A stretch of DNA of 5,170 nucleotides, taken from assembly GCA_012965445.1 (NCBI GenBank), contig DTSJ01000063.1, positions 1 to 5,170 on the forward strand. Direction: 5' to 3'. The number at the start of each line of letters is the position of its first letter. The stretch's first letter is position 1. Shown here piece after piece: positions 1 to 5,170 of this stretch. The notes beneath the pieces were generated by a model. It had not been told where the DNA came from. It made no database searches and saw nothing but the letters and a program-made list of their open reading frames with translations. Origin of the DNA: Candidatus Hydrogenedentota bacterium (lineage in GTDB: Bacteria; Hydrogenedentota; Hydrogenedentia; Hydrogenedentiales; GCA-2746185). Made by a program: the position numbers and the translations under genes.

Positions 1-372
1 CGGCATACCCGTCGAAAAAACAAAAAACTACAGGATATAGAGCAAACCGTACTGAAAATGCGTAACCTTCTCGACAACGATGCTACAATCGTCGTACTCG
101 ACGAACACGCTACCCTGCTCAATATCGCCGCCGACAATCCTCCCTGGCGCGTGGACATCTCAGTCTACTTCAATACTTTCTTCGTCCAGGATCGCGAAAA
201 CATACTGAGCGAGCTGTCCAGCTATTCTCCCGACTACATCCTGATCACCACGGAATCACCCAGAGAGTGGTACGAAGACACCTGGGCATTTTATCGCGAT
301 GGACTCGCAGAAAATTACGCTCAATCGGAACGCGTAGGTCAATTCGACCTACTCGAACGCCGCCCCCAATAA
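1..372 (+). CDS. C-terminal part of a probable membrane glycosyltransferase-like protein (5' truncated)
   Basis: The reading frame is open from the first base of the window and ends at TAA (370-372), so 123 residues of a longer protein are visible. The first ATG in frame (58) has no Shine-Dalgarno sequence ahead of it and the frame continues upstream, so it is probably internal. The visible part starts with a basic stretch (RHTRRKNKK). A soluble alpha/beta-like domain follows, with alternating short hydrophobic strands (IVVLDE, DYILITTE) and a closing VGQFDLLERRP. A soluble tail ending in a 'vG.fdLyeR'-like strand is common in polytopic GT-C glycosyltransferases, where it lies outside the membrane after the last helix. 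No membrane segment is visible here, so the family call is inference. The gene is convergent with the large membrane protein gene, which ends 30 bases away; no hairpin terminator is visible between them. It could equally be an unrelated hypothetical protein. Confidence 0.5.
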   Translation, partial: RHTRRKNKKLQDIEQTVLKMRNLLDNDATIVVLDEHATLLNIAADNPPWRVDISVYFNTFFVQDRENILSELSSYSPDYILITTESPREWYEDTWAFYRDGLAENYAQSERVGQFDLLERRPQ

Positions 373-402
373 AGTCAGAATCACTCTCGAACGCCGACGC
401 CT

Positions 403-2286
403 TTACTCAAGCACAACTCTGAACACCGCGCCCCCGTCAACCGAATCCAACTCCTCAAGCCAATCGTACCCCCGAAAATTTTCCAGAACTTCAGCAGGGA
501 GTGGGGGAGTAGTAGGACAAAACACCCAACCCGCACAATAAGTCACCGCAATGTCCCGCCGAACTTCCTCAGTCGATCCGCTGGCAAAAAATTCATCCAC
601 AATCGAAGAAGCAGAATCCGAAGAAAGCTCAGAAAGATCCGCAGCCCCCACCCCGTCCAGCGCTGAATTTCCCCGTAAAGTTACCACATCCCCAAACCGG
701 GGCAGCGTCGTCGGAGTAAGCACCATTCCCTCACCCATAGAATCGAGAAGCCGCCCATTCGCCTCAGCAATAACCTCCGCATGGTAATCGCCAAAAGCAC
801 TTTCGCCAACCCTCAACCCCAGCGGCCCCTGAAAACACAACGCCGCTGCAGTAATCGATGCCGCACCGCAGACCAACATCAGCGTCATCCAGCTCGCGTA
901 GAATAACGGCCGTCGCAGCTCAGCACGCTCAAGCGCCTTCGCAGACAATATGCAAAGCGGCGGCCCCATAAACAACATCAGACGTTCAGGCCCCAGAGCC
1001 AGAAACCAGCCTTGGCCAAATGCCGATGGCGCAGCCGTCACGAACAAAAGAAACCAAAGAGTAACCCAATGCATGGGGACAGTGTCCTCGTCCGTAATCG
1101 AGACACGGAACTTCAAGTTCACCGACGCATACATCACTCCCACAACAACCCCCAAAAGAGCCCAGTCAGACCCCCAAACCGACGCAGAATAGTCCGACGG
1201 TGGCCAAAAACTACCATAATAAACCTGAGATCCCCCATACAAAATAACATACGTCACCGCATACCCAACCGCCCCGCAGCCCAGTATATAAGCCCCATTC
1301 GGCAGCGTATCGAACGTCCGTCGAATCGCTCCCGGTGCCAGAAACAAATGAAAAAAGGCAGTAATAACAAACCCCGAAACCAGCATCCCCTGCCCGTTCA
1401 GCGAAAACACATTCTCCGCGTAAACCGTATTCCATTGCAGCATCGTATACGTCATCGACCCCGCAAGCCCAATCACAACCGTAAGCAAAACAGCCGTCTG
1501 AACGCGCACCCGAACCCTCGTCTCCTCATCGCAGTAGAGCAGCAGCATCGCGATGACCCAGATAAAAGGCCCCAGTCGAATATTCAAAAACGCCGCCGCA
1601 AATGCCAGCAGCCCAGCAAAAACAATCCGCAGAAAACTCCCCTTCAAAAGACCCTGATGAAGCGCACTAAACGACATATAGCTCAAAGCGAGCGGCAGCG
1701 TATAATACAACCTCGGAAACACCAGCCAAGGAGCCATACGCGGCCCTTCAAGAAGTTCATACAGCGCGAACCGAAAAAAGTTGGACAAGAAATCGCCATT
1801 CTCGATCAAGCCCATCGCCGCGCTCGCAACATACGCAATCCCGCCCAGTCCGCCCCCCAGCGCAAACAACAAAAAAGCCCGATCAGCAATCTTCGGAACA
1901 ATCGTTCGGAAAAAAGCATACACCGCCGCCAAATAAAGTGCCGCGCCAAAAGCATTCGCCAGACCCAGCATAAGAAACTCATCAACACGCAAATACCGCC
2001 CAACCTCCCCAACACCTCCATACATCCACAAAAACGGCACCGGAAAATACGCCGGAGAATGCCCAAGGTCACCTGCATTGCACGTAGCATAAGCCGCCCA
2101 GAAATCCGTATCAAACATCCGCATCGCATGAATGAAAATCACGCTGTCAGAGATATGCATCCCCGAATGCACCGTGCCCACAGGAGCCGCATACATAAGC
2201 CACAAATGCGTCGCAGGTTCAATCAGCGACATCCCCGCAATAATGCACCACACCCACAAAGGCGCGCTTTTAAGATGCCCCGTCAA
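403..2286 (-). CDS. Polytopic membrane protein with C-terminal soluble domain, GT-C-like
   Basis: A 627-residue protein with about 12-13 predicted membrane helices. The clearest lie near residues 10-32, 105-128, 136-158, 219-236, 238-252, 264-283, 302-318, 330-350, 375-390, 405-425, 435-450 and 462-484. A soluble C-terminal domain follows (about 485-627). The long first loop carries HISDS (44-48), an aspartate placed like the catalytic acidic residue of GT-C glycosyltransferases. FPRLYYTLPL (190-199) resembles the Arg-aromatic-Pro stretch seen in such proteins. The resemblance is architectural, and I recognise no named family; a transporter or polymerase-like role is not excluded. The start is TTG (2286-2284), overlapping the upstream gene's stop as TTGA. 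A weak AAGG lies 10 bases before it, inside the upstream gene. The first in-frame ATG (residue 19, base 2232) falls inside the first helix and would break it, which favours the TTG. The soluble domain contains a Cys pair (C584, C590) that could form a disulfide if it faces the periplasm. Codons end mostly in G or T. Confidence is high for the gene and low for the function. Confidence 0.85.
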   Translation of the reverse strand: MTGHLKSAPLWVWCIIAGMSLIEPATHLWLMYAAPVGTVHSGMHISDSVIFIHAMRMFDTDFWAAYATCNAGDLGHSPAYFPVPFLWMYGGVGEVGRYLRVDEFLMLGLANAFGAALYLAAVYAFFRTIVPKIADRAFLLFALGGGLGGIAYVASAAMGLIENGDFLSNFFRFALYELLEGPRMAPWLVFPRLYYTLPLALSYMSFSALHQGLLKGSFLRIVFAGLLAFAAAFLNIRLGPFIWVIAMLLLYCDEETRVRVRVQTAVLLTVVIGLAGSMTYTMLQWNTVYAENVFSLNGQGMLVSGFVITAFFHLFLAPGAIRRTFDTLPNGAYILGCGAVGYAVTYVILYGGSQVYYGSFWPPSDYSASVWGSDWALLGVVVGVMYASVNLKFRVSITDEDTVPMHWVTLWFLLFVTAAPSAFGQGWFLALGPERLMLFMGPPLCILSAKALERAELRRPLFYASWMTLMLVCGAASITAAALCFQGPLGLRVGESAFGDYHAEVIAEANGRLLDSMGEGMVLTPTTLPRFGDVVTLRGNSALDGVGAADLSELSSDSASSIVDEFFASGSTEEVRRDIAVTYCAGWVFCPTTPPLPAEVLENFRGYDWLEELDSVDGGAVFRVVLE

Positions 2287-2870
2287 CTGCTCAACGCCTT
2301 CTGAATAAGCACAGACGCCTCATCCGGCAAAACAAGTTCCAGTGCCGCAGACTGCCCCCGCTCAGACATCTTCCCCCAAGTCTTCCGCAAAATATCCACC
2401 AGTTTCCCGTCATCCATATCATCCCGATGCGCAAAATCCACAAAATGGTTCTCCAAAAAAACCAAAGCCGCCGCATCCTCAAGCGTCTGCGTCCCCGCAT
2501 TCCTCCGCAAATTCTTCTTGTCCATAATCGCCTTCATCTCCCCAATTTCATCGGCACCATACCCAGCATCCGCCATAATTTTGCCCGCTTTCTCCCCGTG
2601 ATATCCATACAAAAACGTACGCCACGCATAATATCCCCCCTTTCCGACCGGATACCGACTCCGCGGCACCTCCCAACGCCGTATATGCTGTCCCCGCGCC
2701 GCAATCTTCAAAGCATCCGAAGCATCAGGCTCCAACCGTTCAACCCATGCCATCATACGAACACCATAAATCTGCTCCTTCGGATACGATTTCCCCTCAT
2801 GCACATCGCTCTTCGGATCAGCAGCATTCGCTTCATCAATCTTCGCAATCGCCCGTTCCAGTGCCGTCAT
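2283..2870 (-). CDS. DUF4202 family protein
   Basis: A complete 195-residue soluble, mostly helical protein that I recognise as DUF4202; family members are about this length. Landmarks in order are AIAKIDEANAADP (7-19), YPKEQIYGVRMMAWVERL (29-46), AARGQHIRRWEVPRSRYP (57-74), WRTFLYGYHGEKAG (83-96), QTLEDAAALVFLE (128-140) and LVDILRKTWGKMSERG (157-172). The conserved His62, Arg64, Arg65, His91, Glu131 and Asp132 sit on helices in a pattern that recalls HD-type metal-dependent hydrolases. That comparison is my inference, and no enzymatic activity is established for the family as far as I know. Some members are mislabelled as glutamyl-tRNA synthetase, which the sequence does not support. There is no signal peptide or membrane segment, so it is cytosolic. 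The start is ATG (2870-2868) with only a weak GGAACC upstream. It is the first gene of a two-gene unit with the membrane protein, and is divergent from leuB across 128 bases. Confidence 0.9.
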   Translation of the reverse strand: MTALERAIAKIDEANAADPKSDVHEGKSYPKEQIYGVRMMAWVERLEPDASDALKIAARGQHIRRWEVPRSRYPVGKGGYYAWRTFLYGYHGEKAGKIMADAGYGADEIGEMKAIMDKKNLRRNAGTQTLEDAAALVFLENHFVDFAHRDDMDDGKLVDILRKTWGKMSERGQSAALELVLPDEASVLIQKALSS

Positions 2871-2998
2871 CTATACACGGTTCCAATCCCGCCAATCCGA
2901 AAGGAAGATCGACTCTTCGTCAGTAATTATGCTATTCTCCTGCCTTTCAGATCCATTTAAGCACAACCCCAACCACGTGCACAAGCAAGAGAATCCCC
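2871..2998. promoter_or_regulatory. Divergent intergenic region with possible promoters for leuB and the DUF4202 unit
   Basis: This is the only intergenic stretch of useful length in the window, and it lies between two divergent 5' ends, so promoters for both must lie here or within the flanking genes. The most AT-rich patch is about 2924-2938. On the + strand, TCGACT (2909-2914) and TATTCT (2933-2938), 18 bases apart, are a weak sigma70-like pair (4 of 6 matches each) that would give a leader of roughly 50 bases before leuB. On the - strand, CATAAT (complement of 2926-2931, 5 of 6 matches) is a -10 candidate without a good -35. The two candidates overlap, so the divergent promoters could compete. 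I see no leucine leader peptide, T-box or clear operator. The leuB ribosome site is a weak AAGAGA (2987-2992), 6 bases before ATG. The exact boxes are uncertain. Confidence 0.3.
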
Positions 2999-4090
2999 AT
3001 GCCCAACACCAAAATTATCGCCGTACTCGAAGGAGACGGAATCGGCCCCGAAATCATGATTCAGGCCATAAACGTACTCAAAAAAATCGAAGGAAAATCC
3101 GACACCACATTCCATCTCAGATACGCACCCTTCGGCGGAAAAGCCTGGTTCGATCATGGCTCAGCATTCCCCGAAGAAACAAAGAAAATCTGCGACGAAG
3201 CAGACGCAATACTCAAAGGCCCCATAGGCCTCAGCTTCGAAGAATCCAAAAAAATCCCCATCGACGAGCAGCCCGAACGTGGCGCACTCCTCCCCCTACG
3301 CAGACGCTACAACACCTACGCAAACTTTCGCCCCGTATACCTCCCCGAAGAACTCGCACACTTCTCCCCCCTAAAGCCCCGCGTCATCCAAGGCGGCATC
3401 GACATCATGATCATCCGCGAACTCGTCGGCGGACTCTACTTCGGCGCAAAAGAACGCGGCATAAATGACCAAGGCAAACGCTACGTCAAAGAAACCCTCG
3501 AATACGACGAAGACCAGATAGCCCGCATCCTCCACATCGGATTCAAAGAAGCCATGGGCCGTAAAAAAGTCCTTCACAACATACACAAAAACAACGTTTT
3601 GCAATCCTCCGTCCTCTGGTGCGAGATCCTCGAAGAAGTCGCCAAAGACTACCCCCAAGTCGAAGTCAAACACGTCATCGTAGACGCCGCCGCAACAGCA
3701 CTCCTCCTCAATCCCGGCCAATTTGACGTCATGGTCATGGAAAACATGTTCGGCGACATCCTCTCCGATCAGGCCGGCGGACTCCTCGGCTCACTCGGTC
3801 TCATGCCGTCGGCATGCGTAGGCGACGAAAAAGCCTACTACGAACCCTCCCACGGTTCCGCGCCCGACATCGCAGGCCAGGGCATCGCCAACCCCTACTC
3901 CATGATAGGCTCCGTAGCCCTGATGCTCGAAAAATCCTTCGGCATGAAAGAAGAAGCAAAATCCATCATGAACGCCATGCGCGACACATTCGGCCAAGGC
4001 TACACCACAGCCGACCTCCGCGACCCCGAAGGAAAACTACAACCCGTTACCACCGAAGAATTCGGCGAGAAGGTTATCGCGAAACTATAG
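2999..4090 (+). CDS. leuB: 3-isopropylmalate dehydrogenase
   Basis: A full-length 363-residue enzyme, the same length as typical LeuB. It catalyses NAD+-dependent oxidative decarboxylation of (2R,3S)-3-isopropylmalate to 2-oxoisocaproate (after loss of CO2), the third committed step of leucine synthesis, as a cytosolic homodimer. The N-terminal EGDGIGPEI (11-19) is diagnostic of the superfamily. The expected active-site set is present: R101, R111, R140, Y147, K197, D229, D253 and D257, the last three aspartates binding Mg2+/Mn2+. GALLPLR (95-101) supplies the leucines that contact the isopropyl group. [10 protein letters not shown] (140-149) is the LeuB-type substrate loop and argues against isocitrate or homoisocitrate dehydrogenase. 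The family signature spans NMFGDILSD (249-257) to GSLGL (264-268). HGSAPDIAG (285-293), with D290-I291, is the NAD-selecting adenine site. One oddity is that the residue before catalytic K197 is His rather than the usual Asp of LeuB. The start is ATG with a weak AAGAGA 6 bases upstream. No other leu gene is in the window. Codons end mostly in C or A. Confidence 0.96.
   Translation: MPNTKIIAVLEGDGIGPEIMIQAINVLKKIEGKSDTTFHLRYAPFGGKAWFDHGSAFPEETKKICDEADAILKGPIGLSFEESKKIPIDEQPERGALLPLRRRYNTYANFRPVYLPEELAHFSPLKPRVIQGGIDIMIIRELVGGLYFGAKERGINDQGKRYVKETLEYDEDQIARILHIGFKEAMGRKKVLHNIHKNNVLQSSVLWCEILEEVAKDYPQVEVKHVIVDAAATALLLNPGQFDVMVMENMFGDILSDQAGGLLGSLGLMPSACVGDEKAYYEPSHGSAPDIAGQGIANPYSMIGSVALMLEKSFGMKEEAKSIMNAMRDTFGQGYTTADLRDPEGKLQPVTTEEFGEKVIAKL
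4085..4090. other. Palindromic CTATAG shared by two convergent stop codons
   Basis: The six bases CTATAG are their own reverse complement. The last three on the + strand (4088-4090) are the TAG stop of leuB. Read on the - strand, the complement of 4085-4087 is the TAG stop of the GDYXXLXY gene. The two convergent genes therefore overlap by exactly these six bases, leaving no room for an intergenic terminator, so any termination signal must lie inside the opposite gene. Confidence 0.95.
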
Positions 4091-4663
4091 TGCGTTGACC
4101 GTATTGTAGTCTTCTTCAAGATACGTTCGCAGCGGTTTGTCGGCGATATACAACTCCTCGATAACCCCGAACCCCGACCGAATTCGCACGGTAATATAGG
4201 CAGGCTTTTCCTCATCCCGCGTCGCAGATCGATACGCCCGTTCTGCATCCAGCGCAATTTCCTCCTCGAGATAATACCGATCAAAAGGGTAACTCAGTGG
4301 CGTATTTTCAACACCCGCGGAATTCCAGCTGACTTTCGCCTTGATAAAATCACCCGACTCGGGCTTCGTCACTGTAATTCCCGTAGCGACCGCGAATCCA
4401 TCTTCGTCCTTCTCAATCGGAACATACACTTGCTGATCAGTCAGCAATGGTTTACCGGTCCAGCTCAATTCACCATCCAGCTGAACGCCCAACTGAACAT
4501 ATTTTCCGCGAAACGCATCGTATGGATCAACCGGAGCGCAGCGTATCTTGTACAACCCCCCATTACGAAGCGTCAGCTCACGTTTCGCAATCATCGAACT
4601 AGGCACTGCCAACTGCGCAGCAACCATCAACACAAACAGGACCACTGTAATTGGTTTCGTCAT
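4085..4663 (-). CDS. GDYXXLXY-family exported or membrane-anchored protein
   Basis: A complete 192-residue protein. Residues 4-21 form one hydrophobic N-terminal segment (a signal peptide or anchor), and the rest is a soluble beta-rich domain, probably extracytoplasmic. The family hallmark is recognisable in VDPYDAFRGKYVQLGV (45-60), but the name-giving GDYxxLxY appears here as G53-K-Y-V-Q-L-G-V60, with Lys for Asp and Val for the final Tyr. A second conserved block, PFDRYYLEEE (126-135), followed by ERAYR and a C-terminal ITVRIRSGFGVIEELYI strand pair, matches the usual ending of the family. The function of the family is unknown. Members are typically encoded next to, or fused to, DUF2157 membrane proteins, and the neighbour here fits: the upstream gene ends four bases into this one (ATGA). 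The ATG has the best ribosome site in the window, AAGGAG 7 bases upstream, so the start is secure. The gene overlaps leuB tail to tail by six bases. Confidence 0.85.
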   Translation of the reverse strand: MTKPITVVLFVLMVAAQLAVPSSMIAKRELTLRNGGLYKIRCAPVDPYDAFRGKYVQLGVQLDGELSWTGKPLLTDQQVYVPIEKDEDGFAVATGITVTKPESGDFIKAKVSWNSAGVENTPLSYPFDRYYLEEEIALDAERAYRSATRDEEKPAYITVRIRSGFGVIEELYIADKPLRTYLEEDYNTVNAL

Positions 4664-5170
4664 GACGATTCTCCTTCAGACTCTCGAAATTTTCGGGCCA
4701 TAAACAGATTCGCTGTCAGAAATCCCGATCCAATGAGGATAAACGCGATCCCGCGTACGACGAAGCCAAGGTCGCTGTCGAAGAACCGAACGATAAACAA
4801 CAACGAAAGAATCGCCATACCACCATTGATGACGCCAAGCTGCTCGCGTCGCAAGCCAGACGAAATCGTGTACACGCCCAGTGCGAACAAGTAAAGGTTG
4901 AACGCCCCAGCCGCAACGACGGATAGCTCATTCGTGTCAGTCACACTGAGCCCCGCGAAAAAGAGGAGCGCTAAAACGGGAGAACCCATCCATGACAATG
5001 AACTGAAATCGCTACGACGCACCTTGTATACGCAGAGCGCAGTCAGAGCGGAGAGAATCCCCAACACAATCAAATAATCCTGATACGCCGCAATTTCATG
5101 ATACTCGTAGCCATAGCGATAATACCGATACCCAATTCGATCCCAGACGTCGTCGAACGTGAATACAATG
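4660..5170 (-). CDS. DUF2157-type membrane protein, C-terminal part (5' truncated)
   Basis: The frame is open to the window edge with no stop, so 169 C-terminal residues of a longer protein are visible. A TTG at 5071-5073 could serve as a start in isolation, but it opens a membrane helix with coding-quality sequence upstream and is probably internal. A soluble Tyr-rich loop comes first (about 1-32 of the visible part). About five membrane helices follow (near 33-50, 62-78, 84-104, 113-127 and 131-155), then a short charged tail. The stretch GVINGGMAILSLLFIVRFFD followed by SDLGFVVRGIAFILIGSGF and an N..MARK ending matches the C-terminal membrane segment common in DUF2157 proteins. These are integral membrane proteins of unknown function, often paired with GDYXXLXY proteins. 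The stop overlaps the next gene's start as ATGA, so the two form a translationally coupled pair. The N-terminal DUF2157 domain itself would lie outside the window, so the family call rests on the C-terminal motif and the neighbour. Confidence 0.75.
   Translation of the reverse strand, partial: IVFTFDDVWDRIGYRYYRYGYEYHEIAAYQDYLIVLGILSALTALCVYKVRRSDFSSLSWMGSPVLALLFFAGLSVTDTNELSVVAAGAFNLYLFALGVYTISSGLRREQLGVINGGMAILSLLFIVRFFDSDLGFVVRGIAFILIGSGFLTANLFMARKFRESEGESS
4671..4676 (-). promoter_or_regulatory. Strong Shine-Dalgarno for the GDYXXLXY-family gene
   Basis: On the - strand the sequence reads AAGGAG, then 7 bases, then ATG (4663-4661). It lies inside the 3' end of the upstream DUF2157-type gene. 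It fixes the start and implies that the GDYXXLXY gene can recruit ribosomes itself in addition to coupling through the ATGA overlap. Confidence 0.8.

Noticed and set aside
352..396. Direct repeat CTCGAACGCCG at 352-362 and 386-396, flanking the end of the truncated gene
   Set aside because: It is only 11 bases, present twice, with no target-site or att-like structure and no integrase nearby; chance similarity or local duplication is enough.
373..402. Possible bidirectional terminator in the 30-base gap between convergent genes
   Set aside because: I could find no stable inverted repeat or T-run on either strand.
1012..2304. 430-residue open frame on the + strand, antisense to the membrane protein gene
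   Set aside because: The translation is an Arg/Pro/Gln/His/Asn-rich low-complexity string with no hydrophobic core or domain. The - strand frame has coherent membrane helices and a start coupled to its neighbour. The long openness follows from the A/C-rich + strand.
2961..2980. GCAC...GTGC inverted repeat and CACGTG palindrome upstream of leuB
   Set aside because: The stem is four bases with a 12-base loop; too weak to call an operator or attenuator.
2929..3468. Open frame on the + strand overlapping the leuB start in another frame
   Set aside because: Its product is Arg/His/Pro/Thr-rich with no domain, and leuB in the overlapping frame is unambiguous.
3371..3721. Open frame antisense to leuB
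   Set aside because: The product is an acidic, Asp/Val/Phe-rich string that mirrors leuB codons; it has no ribosome site or recognisable fold.

Overview
The window is ordinary bacterial chromosome. It is gene-dense and of roughly balanced base composition, with no sign of phage, insertion sequences, CRISPR arrays or RNA genes. The multi-spanning surface-type membrane proteins and the exported GDYXXLXY-type protein fit a free-living Gram-negative-type bacterium. An environmental PVC-like or proteobacterial lineage is possible, but the sequence does not settle the phylum.

Layout, left to right. (1) Positions 1-372 (+) hold the 3' end of a gene cut by the window edge. It is probably the C-terminal soluble part of a membrane glycosyltransferase-like protein. 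(2) Running the opposite way, 2870 to 403 (-), is a two-gene unit: a DUF4202-family protein followed by a large polytopic membrane protein of GT-C-like architecture. The second gene starts at a TTG codon that overlaps the first gene's stop (TTGA). (3) A 128-base divergent spacer (2871-2998) separates this unit from (4) a complete leuB (3-isopropylmalate dehydrogenase, 2999-4090, +) with the full catalytic residue set. (5) Convergent with leuB, from the right edge down to 4085 (-), is a second two-gene unit. It consists of the C-terminal part of a DUF2157-type membrane protein and a GDYXXLXY-family protein joined by an ATGA overlap. The leuB and GDYXXLXY genes overlap tail to tail by six bases, the palindrome CTATAG, which supplies both stop codons.

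The genes do not form one obvious pathway. LeuB acts in cytosolic leucine synthesis and has no leuA, leuC or leuD partner here. The DUF2157/GDYXXLXY pair is a recurrent envelope-associated couple of unknown role. The DUF4202 plus membrane protein pair is a possible functional link that I infer only from translational coupling. Across the window the + strand is rich in A and C whichever strand is coding, so codon third positions differ sharply between + and - genes. This suggests that the - strand is the replication leading strand and that leuB is transcribed head-on. I found no convincing undescribed system; the most useful leads are the coupled DUF4202/membrane pair and the variant motifs noted below.
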